Of a stretch of DNA of 64,000 nucleotides, positions 18,300 to 25,171 are shown one piece after another; position 1 is the stretch's first letter, and each line of letters starts with the position of its first letter. The notes beneath the pieces were generated by a model. That model did no database searches and was not told where the DNA came from. It was given only the letters and a program-made list of their open reading frames with translations. Both the position numbers and the translations under genes were made by a program. This DNA is from SYLG01 sp965226945 (lineage in GTDB: Bacteria; Planctomycetota; Planctomycetia; Gemmatales; Gemmataceae): assembly GCA_965226945.1 (NCBI GenBank), contig OZ245717.1, positions 2,790,001-2,854,000 on the forward strand, given 5' to 3'.

Positions 18300-19042
18300 T
18301 CGTTGGGTTTTCCCGACCTTGCCCGGTGGAGCTGAACCAGAAGCGTGCGGTTTTCGGTAAAAGGTTCGGGGGCAATGTTAGCCCAGAGCACCTTGCCGTC
18401 GGTGCCGATCAAAAAGGTGCCATGAAGCAGATCGCCTGATTCCCCGGCGACGGTGCTGGGGGTGTAGGCGCCAAACTTCTCGGCAACCCGATCATTCGGA
18501 TCGCAGAGCACGGGAAAAGCGAACGCCCCGTACTTGCGGTAGCGTTCGCGCGTCGTCTCGGCGGGGTCGCTACTCAGCGCCACGACGCGGGCGCCAAACT
18601 CGGCAAAGGAATCGAGATCTTTTGCCAGCCCGAAGAGCTGGCTGACGCAGTGGCTGCAGTGATAGCCGTAATAAAACACGACCACGACCGGGCCCTTTTT
18701 GATCTCCTGCGAGAGCGTCCAGTCGTTTCCGTCGGTGTCCTTCAGCGTGAAGTCAGGCGCCGGCTTTCCCAAGAGTGGATGGGACTGGGTCGGAACCGGT
18801 CTGTAGGCAGGATCGGATACCAAGGTTTGCAAGGAACCCGAAAGCGGTTGAAAATGACGGCTTTCCAGATCGTGCTTCGCCTCTTGGGCAAGGTCGCGAC
18901 TGGAGCCGCGATTCCACCAGCTGGAACTGACGAGAACCGAACCGCCAACCACAAGGGCCACAAGGGCGAGCTTGATGGCAATCGCCTTGCCGAAGGAGTG
19001 AGAGCGGAGAGCTCCTGGAACATCGGGATGCGGTTCATGCAT
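18296..19042 (-). CDS. Membrane-anchored redoxin (peroxiredoxin-like) with CSHC
   Basis: The ATG at 19042 is chosen: GGGAGGG lies seven bases upstream and the codon overlaps the previous gene by eight bases. The product has 248 residues, an N-terminal membrane anchor (about 19-40), a helical linker and an AhpC-TSA/Redoxin domain from about residue 90. The active site reads YGYHCSHCVSQL with C129 and C132, a CxxC rather than a single peroxidatic cysteine, so thiol-disulfide exchange is as likely as peroxide reduction. Its stop overlaps the next start (ATGA). It lies between two paralogous Cys-rich membrane proteins that may be its substrates or partners. Confidence 0.85.
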   Translation of the reverse strand: MHEPHPDVPGALRSHSFGKAIAIKLALVALVVGGSVLVSSSWWNRGSSRDLAQEAKHDLESRHFQPLSGSLQTLVSDPAYRPVPTQSHPLLGKPAPDFTLKDTDGNDWTLSQEIKKGPVVVVFYYGYHCSHCVSQLFGLAKDLDSFAEFGARVVALSSDPAETTRERYRKYGAFAFPVLCDPNDRVAEKFGAYTPSTVAGESGDLLHGTFLIGTDGKVLWANIAPEPFTENRTLLVQLHRARSGKPNE

Positions 19043-19601
19043 GATTTGGCCCTCCCGAAAACTTCTGGTCTCCTTGACTTGAGGCGCGGCCCAGCGAGTA
19101 AGCCCAGTAAGTTCCCCCGACAATGAGCGAGGCGCCTGCCAGCAACTGCAACCAGATGGGAATGCCCATCGCTTCGAGCCGCGAGAGTAGGTCGATTTCC
19201 CCTTCGGAGCCAGTGCCCAGGAAAACGATCTTGCAACAGGGCTTCGAACCGTAGCTCAACAGCACTTCATCGGGAAACACCTTGTCGCCGTTGCGGGTCA
19301 AGACGACCGTGTCGGCACTGCGTTCGCCGATTTTCACTTCGACTTTGATCTGCTCCCAGGTGGGCAAGGGAAACTGCCCCTGCCCTTTGGCGCCGGTCGT
19401 GCCTTCGGCAAACACTGCGCCGCTTTCATCGAGGATCTGCACCAGCGCATCGGCAACGGGAGCGCCCTCCTTTTCCAGGGTGAATGCAATCCAGCCCTTC
19501 TTGGTTTGAAAGGAAATCTGGGCTTCGGCGCCTTGCAATCCCTGGCTACCCAGGAAAACGACCAGACCGCCCAGCAGATACCACCATCCATGCGAGCGCA
19601 T
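19035..19601 (-). CDS. Secreted beta-domain protein with C-terminal anchor and CC motif
   Basis: The start is the ATG at 19601 with GGAGG six bases upstream. The 188-residue product has a signal peptide (cleaved near LQGAEAQ), a carboxypeptidase-regulatory-like beta-sandwich (about 30-115: GAPVADALVQILDESGAVFAEG style), then SYGSKPCCKIVFLG with adjacent cysteines 122-123, and a C-terminal membrane helix (about 148-170). It is therefore probably exposed on the outer face and tethered to the membrane. The gene overlaps the following redoxin by eight bases. Function unknown; the CC pair fits the cysteine theme of this operon. Confidence 0.75.
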   Translation of the reverse strand: MRSHGWWYLLGGLVVFLGSQGLQGAEAQISFQTKKGWIAFTLEKEGAPVADALVQILDESGAVFAEGTTGAKGQGQFPLPTWEQIKVEVKIGERSADTVVLTRNGDKVFPDEVLLSYGSKPCCKIVFLGTGSEGEIDLLSRLEAMGIPIWLQLLAGASLIVGGTYWAYSLGRASSQGDQKFSGGPNHA

Positions 19602-19687
19602 GGGAACCTCCCTATAGGTTGCACGCTTCCTCACAGGAGGACAGACATGCGAATGAGCAATGCGATTTCAAACCGAGGATCAAGAAG

Positions 19688-19702
19688 GCGCCCATTGGGC
19701 GC
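19688..19702 (-). other. Small hairpin between the first two operon genes
   Basis: GCGCCC (19688-19693) pairs perfectly with GGGCGC (19697-19702) around a three-base loop, in the 114-base gap after the first gene of the Cys-rich operon. Without a T-run it could be an attenuator or an mRNA-stabilising element; this is speculative. Confidence 0.3.
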
Positions 19703-19715
19703 GCTTGAGCGAAGA

Positions 19716-20249
19716 TCAGGCTTTGGGAGGTGGGGAATCGGGAGACAAAGAAATCGAGTCTAGCCGATGAGCCGACGGATGCCGAAGCAACTCGGGCGCT
19801 GCTTCGATGATTTCCAGGGAAGCCCAGGGCAACACGATCATAACCGCTTCGCCGCCCAAACCCATTCCGTTTGCCAATGATCCACAAACCGTGGGAACGG
19901 CCTGCAATGCCGTGCCGGTCTCGTCCAAGACAACCGGCTCCTCTTGGGCAGAGCAACAGCTCACGGGACCACACTTGCAAACGGGCGCTCCCGAGCAAGC
20001 GCAAGGGTGCGATGCAGGCAGGGCTTGAGCGGTTGGTTTTACGGGGGTGGTTGCCGGTAGGGGGAGCCCCAAGGCAATCCAAAAGCTTCCCTTGGCGGCA
20101 ACAAAGGCCGCCAGGATGAAGAGGATTGCCAGAGGACCGCGAAGCAATGACAAGGAACGCCCCCGATTCCCGTCATTGTAGTAAAGTTGACGGGAACGGT
20201 TTCGGCCCGCCTGAGCCAATGCCCATGCGCGTTCTGGATTCCAAGTCAC
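19716..20249 (-). CDS. Membrane-anchored Cys-rich protein, paralogue A
   Basis: A protein of up to 177 residues with one membrane segment (about 38-60) and a cysteine cluster at C83, C85, C91, C93, C98, C99, with exactly the spacing of its paralogue three genes downstream. Both share CxCxGAPxCKCGP, an EEPV stretch after it and the C-terminal PDSPPPKA. The start is uncertain: GTG at 20249 has no clear ribosome-binding site, and TTG at 20153 (after GGGGGCG) would remove the first 32 residues. That upstream part lies at the border of the AT-rich island and overlaps an opposing gene, so the original N-terminus may have been altered there. Metal or thiol binding outside the membrane is inferred. 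Confidence 0.7.
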   Translation of the reverse strand: MTWNPERAWALAQAGRNRSRQLYYNDGNRGRSLSLLRGPLAILFILAAFVAAKGSFWIALGLPLPATTPVKPTAQALPASHPCACSGAPVCKCGPVSCCSAQEEPVVLDETGTALQAVPTVCGSLANGMGLGGEAVMIVLPWASLEIIEAAPELLRHPSAHRLDSISLSPDSPPPKA

Positions 20250-20692
20250 ACCAACTTGCCGCTCGTGTTAAGAATGACCCAGAACTTGGAGAAATCTTGT
20301 TCACAACATTGAAGGATTTGGCCAAGGAGCAAAAGGCCTTGGAAGCAGAGATCGAGGCGTTTAAGGCGAAGTCCTTCAAGACTAAGACTCCAGCGGCGAC
20401 CACAAGGGAACTCCTGGATTTGACGTTGGCGATGAAAACCAAGATCAGCAAAGAAGTGTATATCACTTTTCGATTTATGCTGCGCTCAACAATAAAAGAG
20501 CTTTTTTCACGAATTGTTTTTGAAACTAAAAACGATGGAAATAATAAAACAGGCGTTAACCGCACCTGCAATGTCTTAATCGAGTATCGTAATTCACTTT
20601 TTCAAAGATTCCAGGCCACGCGGGGTTCGGCGATACAGCAAAACGCGGCGAAACCCGATTCCTCACTCAAGTTACTCGGAAGTAATGTCTGA
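20219..20692 (+). pseudogene. Probable C-terminal remnant of a serine recombinase
   Basis: An open frame of 157 codons from an ATG at 20219. The first half is a charged helix (LAKEQKALEAEIEAFKAK), followed by FRFMLRSTIKELFSRIVFE and VLIEYRNSLFQRF. This order resembles the C-terminal end of large serine recombinases (coiled coil, R-x2-L-x3-I-x2-L-x2-RI segment, then a v-x-F/Y-x-NG-like strand). No resolvase domain precedes it; upstream sequence belongs to the Cys-rich gene on the other strand, so the 5' part appears lost. Base composition is much more AT-rich than the neighbours. It may instead be an unrelated hypothetical protein; the match is by eye only. Confidence 0.45.
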
Positions 20693-21469
20693 CTCAGGTC
20701 CCGATCCCGCAAATCTGCATTTGTGCGTGGCACCGATTTCGATGATTCTTACCTCAAGCATGCGGATGGCTGGGAGCTCCCTCAGGCGAATGAGCGCGCC
20801 CTCTGGGATCTCGGCATGGCTTGCTACACAGTTGAGTCCGATGGAACGCCTAGCGACCTGGGTAAATCCATGCAAATTTCGAATAGAGTGGATTGCGAAA
20901 TAAGAGGCATAAGGCCGCGTTTAGTTGACCTTTTGCCGAATCCGTGAACTCTAAAACCTTAAGTATTGACACCGAATTCAGGTCGCCAATTAATTCCATC
21001 ATCTCTAATTCCTAGATAATGTTCGTTCAAATAGATATCAATTTCTTTAAGAACGCGTTTTCTAGATCACTTACAGCATATCAATTATGATCGGGCTTAT
21101 TTTCACCATTTCTATTTTCGATAAAAGCAAGAATTTTTTATTAGATGCCCGAATCAAGTACACTTAATTTTCTTTTTCTAGAAATCCCACGCATTTTCCA
21201 TAATATATGTAGCAATATGTATATCTCACCATCACACGAAAGATGGAGTTCTTTTCTATAAGTCTCACATTTTGTTTTCAGGCTAGCAACTGATGCTCTA
21301 AAGTTTTTTGCCCCTGGTGGTTCAAGTTTAAACTCACTAATGCTAACACACAAATCCTTATACGCGCTGCTTAGAGCTTGCAGGTTTCCAACACTTGTAC
21401 TAGGCGTAAGGCAGCTCCATGCTCGGCTGAGAAAGAACCCACATTACTCAAAGGAAATCTATAGCATTT
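20693..21469. other. AT-rich region without a convincing gene
   Basis: About 780 bases with many stops. Short open frames exist (for instance 74 codons plus at 20723 and 70 codons minus at 21353), but none has a good ribosome-binding site or recognisable protein. Composition is unlike the GC-rich flanks and fits decayed foreign DNA. Confidence 0.5.
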
Positions 21470-21745
21470 TCATGCTTTAGCAAAACGAACCACCAGGCAG
21501 TAATCACCCCTTGCTCTGTCCCCTCTTTGGGTGAGGAATCTGATAACCCCTTCAAGAATCGAAGGGTGAATCAGCCTAGGATCAGCTGGGTTCTCTCCAG
21601 ATCTTTGCTTGTAGGTCATCACATCGAGCATGAACTGCCTGAATCGATCTCCCTTGCTCTCGTCACTCGAACGATGAGAACTTTTTATCATCAGATAAGA
21701 CATCTCTTTGTTGCGGAAACAGGAAATCTGGGCAATTTCTTCCAC
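21470..21745 (-). CDS. Short hypothetical gene or gene fragment
   Basis: A 91-codon frame from a GTG at 21745; the frame remains open upstream for at least another dozen codons (residues LLLDKNSDVEEIAQISC), so it may be the 3' end of a longer, broken gene. The product is polar and basic (for example RLIHPSILEGVIRFLTQRGDRARGDYCLVVRFAKA read in two parts) without a signal peptide or motif I recognise. It lies downstream of the PIN gene beyond that gene's terminator. Coding status is doubtful. Confidence 0.25.
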   Translation of the reverse strand: MEEIAQISCFRNKEMSYLMIKSSHRSSDESKGDRFRQFMLDVMTYKQRSGENPADPRLIHPSILEGVIRFLTQRGDRARGDYCLVVRFAKA

Positions 21746-21798
21746 GTCTGAGTTCTTATCCAGTAGAAGTTTGGTCGAGGGCTGGCGGGATTTGCAAG

Positions 21799-21823
21799 GA
21801 AAAAGGGGCCCAGCTTGGCCCCT
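21799..21823 (-). terminator. Intrinsic terminator of the PIN-domain gene
   Basis: On the minus strand AGGGGCC pairs with GGCCCCT around a six-base loop and is followed at once by five T residues. It lies 43 bases after the stop of the PIN-domain gene, so that gene is probably a self-contained transcription unit. Confidence 0.75.
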
Positions 21824-21865
21824 CGCTCCCTAACCGACAAATCCATCGCCCATGGTTTTCAGCGC

Positions 21866-23122
21866 TTACTCCGCCTTGTAGAATTCAGGAACCCCGACAT
21901 CTCCTAAGCAGTTGAAAATATCGAATTTTGAGAACCTGTATTTCCCGTAATCATGAAAAGCCTCTTCACCAATAGAACCTACAAATCCGTATTTTTTGAG
22001 AAAATAATTGCCAAGCATATGCCTAACATTAAGAATCCCAAATTTATCAGTGTTCATACCATTAGTTTTACCTTTAATATTTATGACATCGCGAAGCTCC
22101 TTAACAGCGCCAAATGACAGCTGAGCAAATGTATTTTCATTTGGCGCCTTTCTAAAATACCAACAATAAAAGACGCACGGATTCATTTTTGGCGGAAGAA
22201 TCGCATTTAGTTCCAAACGACCACGATCTATCAGCCCTCCATTTTTATTAACAAACGCACCAACCAGGTCTTGATCGGTTAAATCCAAAGGAAGTATATT
22301 GAAAAAGTTATTATTGGCAAACATATATTCGGCAAATAAATAGCACTGATAATCATAGTAAATTATCGATATAAATCTATCAAACTGATCTAAAAACCCG
22401 AAATCTGCCGTTAATACCACCACTTCAAATGCATCTTTCATGAGACATATAAATGCCTGGAGTATTATAGCCTCATCGTTATAGATGTTTTTTTTCTTAT
22501 CGCCGGAGGCTTTGACGCCTTCTTGAGCAAGCTTTAGCCCAACTTCCTCAAAACGCTGTTGAATGTACCCATTAAGTTCCATTTTTGTGGGCTCGCAGCC
22601 CTTCTCTTCAATATAAGCACTTTTGTAAACATCATATGCTTTTTTCCTGAAAGAAATAAGATTAACGTAGTACTCTAATCCTGCAATATTATCCTTATCG
22701 GCAGGATCAACAGACGCTATCTCGATGTTAGACTTTCTCCCTGACCTACCATCATTTAAATCGATCCACAATTTACTTGAATTATACTTAGGGTCACCAA
22801 GCCAAGTCTCGATCTCACCAAGGATCTCAGGGAAAATAATCAGCCTGTTGTTTTCAACGAGGCAATCTAAAATGTCATTATACTGGCCAGATAAAATAAT
22901 ATTTGTATCGCAAACAAATATCGTTTGCTTATCAAATTTCTTTATTGTTCCAATAACAGTTTCGGGCTTAAAATCCTTTCTGCATTGAAGAGACCTGCCA
23001 AAACGGAGCAACGGAGACCTCCCTTCTGGTACATTGGGAGGCGGTCCTGGAGTCTGAAAAACCTTGCTTTCATCCTTGGGATAGTACTTTCGGAAAGGCT
23101 TGGGCGGCTTCTTGTCCTTCAT
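21866..23122 (-). CDS. PIN-like nuclease domain protein in AT-rich island
   Basis: The start is the ATG at 23122 with AGAGGTGA five bases upstream. The 418-residue product has a basic, Pro/Lys-rich N-terminus (about 1-55) and then a PIN-type fold: VCDTNIILSG gives the first acidic residue D72, FPEILGEIE supplies E99/E103, YNDEAII supplies D216/E217 and VVLTADFGFL supplies D240, the usual four-acid metal centre of PIN ribonucleases. About 90 residues between E103 and D216 form an insertion, and the last 170 residues are an uncharacterised domain. Codon use is AT-rich, in contrast to neighbours, which suggests horizontal transfer. It ends at a strong terminator. An RNase or toxin-like defence role is inferred from the fold only. 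Confidence 0.7.
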   Translation of the reverse strand: MKDKKPPKPFRKYYPKDESKVFQTPGPPPNVPEGRSPLLRFGRSLQCRKDFKPETVIGTIKKFDKQTIFVCDTNIILSGQYNDILDCLVENNRLIIFPEILGEIETWLGDPKYNSSKLWIDLNDGRSGRKSNIEIASVDPADKDNIAGLEYYVNLISFRKKAYDVYKSAYIEEKGCEPTKMELNGYIQQRFEEVGLKLAQEGVKASGDKKKNIYNDEAIILQAFICLMKDAFEVVVLTADFGFLDQFDRFISIIYYDYQCYLFAEYMFANNNFFNILPLDLTDQDLVGAFVNKNGGLIDRGRLELNAILPPKMNPCVFYCWYFRKAPNENTFAQLSFGAVKELRDVINIKGKTNGMNTDKFGILNVRHMLGNYFLKKYGFVGSIGEEAFHDYGKYRFSKFDIFNCLGDVGVPEFYKAE

Positions 23123-23341
23123 CGACTCACCTCTCGGCACCTAGGTACGAAATTTCAGAGCTACCGCTGAATCAACCCGATATACTCACTCGCTTGTAGC
23201 CCAATTCCAGCTTTTTCTCATTTTCTCCGAATATACATTTTAATATCTTTCGTGATAAAGAAAATAAGGGCAATAGGTGCCCCTATGAAAGCCCAGGATA
23301 ATTTGCGGACTTGGTGGTAAGCAGTTTAAGGGATTGAGTTA

Positions 23342-23395
23342 GGCAGGGGACCCAGGGCACTAAACAGTCCATCCAATCGGATTGGATCCCCTGCC
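23342..23395. repeat. Nested inverted repeats between PIN gene and small gene
   Basis: An outer 9-bp perfect inverted repeat, GGCAGGGGA (23342-23350) with TCCCCTGCC (23387-23395), encloses an inner palindrome ATCCAATC-G-GATTGGAT (23371-23387). It lies just past the stop of the 67-codon gene (minus strand) and about 220 bases upstream of the PIN gene. It could be a terminator without a T-run, an operator, or a recombination site. Confidence 0.5.
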
Positions 23396-23411
23396 AGCAA
23401 TTTATCTGCCG

Positions 23412-23615
23412 TCATTTAGGGCAGTTAGCGAGCCCTGTAAACAGGCTTTCTGCAAGTTGGCTTCCCAACTTCATCAAGGTCGGAACATTCCGAATAACCC
23501 AGGGCAAAACATCGACGCCAGGCAATTGCCTACCCTTCGCCTTGACCGATTTTTCAATCCTATTGCTCAACTCGCGCACGCCGGAGCAATCAGCTATAAC
23601 TACATAGCTTAACAT
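23412..23615 (-). CDS. Small 67-residue protein, unknown
   Basis: A short gene supported mainly by its translation start: AAGGAG lies five to six bases upstream of the ATG at 23615, the best ribosome-binding site in the island. The product begins MLSYVVIADCSGVRELSNRI and ends GLANCPK; it is soluble-looking with a hydrophobic first strand and a mixed helical remainder, two cysteines, and no motif that I know. It is transcribed toward the PIN-domain gene, whose start is 290 bases further on. A partner or regulator role is possible but unproven. Confidence 0.55.
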   Translation of the reverse strand: MLSYVVIADCSGVRELSNRIEKSVKAKGRQLPGVDVLPWVIRNVPTLMKLGSQLAESLFTGLANCPK

Positions 23616-23639
23616 AAAAAACTCCTTGTTACCTTTTAC

Positions 23640-23792
23640 AAGTTATGAACTGGTCATATCCCACACTTCACCGCCTCGAAGCAAAACGGCGGAGGGAACC
23701 TATACCCTCACTACATAGACATCTGCTCCTAACGGCGTGTGAAACATCCCACCCTTATATGGCAAGCTAAAGCATGGGTGTGAGGTTTTTTT
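23640..23792 (+). ncRNA. Candidate structured RNA ending in a T7 tract
   Basis: Three hairpins follow one another on the plus strand: CCGCC/GGCGG (23671-23675 with 23688-23692), GAGGG/CCCTC (23692-23696 with 23705-23709, sharing one base with the first), and a longer imperfect stem (23745-23755 with 23775-23785, two mismatches) that runs straight into seven T residues (23786-23792). No open frame leads into this terminator-like end, so it may finish a short non-coding transcript. It is divergent from the 67-codon gene. Promoter and expression are unknown. Confidence 0.35.
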
Positions 23793-23953
23793 GCGGATTT
23801 GCCATAAATTACTTATTCAAAAAGAGTTACGAAAAATAGGCCCAACCACTCACAACATGAGCCGATTGTAGTTGCCCGTGACCGAGCGGTGTACTTCAGA
23901 AAAATGCCACAAAACTGCCGGCGCTAACGGGAACCGCCGTTGCTTCGCTCGGT
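23793..23953. other. Right margin of the AT-rich island
   Basis: Composition changes back to GC-rich within this stretch. GGCG (about 23921) and CGCC (about 23936) can pair across it. I see no gene, integrase site or direct repeat matching the left margin near 20.2 kb. Confidence 0.35.
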
Positions 23954-24694
23954 TCATCGCGCCATGGCACGCGGAAGCGGTTCATTGAGGAGCCGTTCCA
24001 CCGCCGCATTCCACTGTGGATGGCTTTTGATGTTCATTTGCAGGCTGCGCGACTGCTGCGCTTCCTGGCCCTGGCCATAACGCCTCTGGATAAGCTGACA
24101 GCGTTCCCAGGCGCCAAGCAATAGGCCATCACGGTAATCCGCTTCGGCCTGTTTGAGGAGTCGGGCCGCTTCGACGGAGGATTCTTCCGGCGGCTCGGCA
24201 AAGTTGGCGGGCGGCGCCGTGGAGCGGATGACCACCTTGGCGGATAGCTGTGTTTCCCTGTAGGGAGATTGCCCCATCTCTGCGCCAGAACTCCCGCCCT
24301 GTGCTTGCAACCAAGGCATCAATTCCGCCGACTGCGAATAGCCTTCGCGCATGGCAAGTTTTTGCCCGCCGGAAGATAAGACGATCAGCGTGGGATAACT
24401 TTTCACCCCCATCGACAGGGTGAATTCGAGGTGCTTGTTGGCGTCGAGTTTGAGCGGAATGAACGATTGCCCGACTTTCGCGGCAATCGCGGGATCGCGA
24501 AACGTCGTCTGATCCATCTTCTTGCACCAAAAGCACTGCTCGGTGCCGAAGTCGATCAAAAGCGGTTTGCCCGTCTCCCTGGATTCTCTTTGCGAACGCG
24601 CCAGATCGTTGCGCCAGGAAATCTCCTGCGCCAACAACTTGCCAGGCTCGCTGAATCCAAGAACGACGAAGACGATCCCGATCAGTGCACGCAT
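23954..24694 (-). CDS. Exported thioredoxin-family protein
   Basis: The start is the ATG at 24694 with GGAGGG six bases upstream; the frame is open further upstream but there it runs through the tRNA-like gene. The 246-residue product has a signal peptide (MRALIGIVFVVLGF...LLAQE), a thioredoxin domain of the thioredoxin_7/DUF255-like type with active site EQCFWCKKMDQTTF (CxxC), the usual cis-proline motif SYPTLIVL, and a C-terminal Gln/Glu-rich helical region (about 170-246) without known function. It is probably a periplasmic thiol-disulfide protein. The tRNA-like gene sits 46 bases upstream on the same strand. Confidence 0.88.
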   Translation of the reverse strand: MRALIGIVFVVLGFSEPGKLLAQEISWRNDLARSQRESRETGKPLLIDFGTEQCFWCKKMDQTTFRDPAIAAKVGQSFIPLKLDANKHLEFTLSMGVKSYPTLIVLSSGGQKLAMREGYSQSAELMPWLQAQGGSSGAEMGQSPYRETQLSAKVVIRSTAPPANFAEPPEESSVEAARLLKQAEADYRDGLLLGAWERCQLIQRRYGQGQEAQQSRSLQMNIKSHPQWNAAVERLLNEPLPRAMAR

Positions 24695-24740
24695 CAACGT
24701 CCCTCCATGGACAAAGATCGTGTAAGAACTCTCTGCGATA

Positions 24741-24836
24741 AGGCCGGCCCCGGAGTCGAACCGGGCAGTGAAAGGTGGTTGCCCTTCCTCGAACAGGTTT
24801 GCAGCCCGCGGGGGGACCCGGCCCCCAATACCGGCC
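24741..24836 (-). tRNA. tRNA-like gene, anticodon GCA (Cys), long variable arm
   Basis: Read on the minus strand from 24836, a 96-nt cloverleaf forms: acceptor GGCCGGT with GCCGGCC (7 bp, last pair G-U), D-arm GGGGG/CCCCC with loop CCGGGT, anticodon stem GCGGG/CCTGT (two G-U pairs) with loop CTGCAAA, a long variable arm GAAGGG/CCTTTC (6 bp, loop CAACCA), T-stem CCCGG/CCGGG with loop TTCGACT, and discriminator T. CCA is not encoded. The anticodon (24800-24802) and U73 indicate cysteine, but tRNA-Cys normally has a short variable loop; the length, the long arm and A instead of T at position 8 resemble selenocysteine tRNA, whose anticodon loop would differ by one base (CTTCAAA). It may be a Sec-mimicking cysteine tRNA, a diverged selC or a pseudogene. 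Confidence 0.7.
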
Positions 24837-25171
24837 ATTCCAATCAACCCGTGCAATGACTCTTAACAGGGACGATGAAAACGCCGGCATGCGCCCGGGT
24901 CATCGGAACGATTTGCAATCAAGGTGCGAAAGCGCGAAATCGACGGTCACGCCGTCAAGAATCGATGCGTGTTCACGTGAAGCCGGGGTGCGTGACCCCC
25001 GGAACGAATAACCAGGTCCCGGTGATTCCCGTTCCTGGCAAAAGCGCGATATTGGAATGACTTACGGGAAACATTAGGCGGTCCAAATCCTCCGCCTGAT
25101 GCTAAGGCAGTAAGGTTCTCGGTGTCAATCCGAACCGCAGGAAGGACTCGCCGCAGAAACTCACGAACGCA
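24837..25171. other. Intergenic stretch with two hairpins, no gene
   Basis: About 335 bases upstream of the tRNA-like gene. CCGGGG/CCCCGG pairs at 24983-25002 and AGGCGG/CCGCCT at 25076-25097; the latter lies downstream of the minus-strand gene ending at 25172 and may help end its transcription. Open frames here are short and Arg-rich without start signals. Confidence 0.4.

Noticed and set aside
20685..20947. Two overlapping small plus-strand frames (72 and 74 codons)
   Set aside because: No ribosome-binding site, and each contradicts the other. No motif.
24695..24856. N-terminal extension of the thioredoxin-family protein by 54 codons
   Set aside because: The extension would be translated through the tRNA-like gene; a signal peptide and strong ribosome-binding site fit the ATG at 24694.
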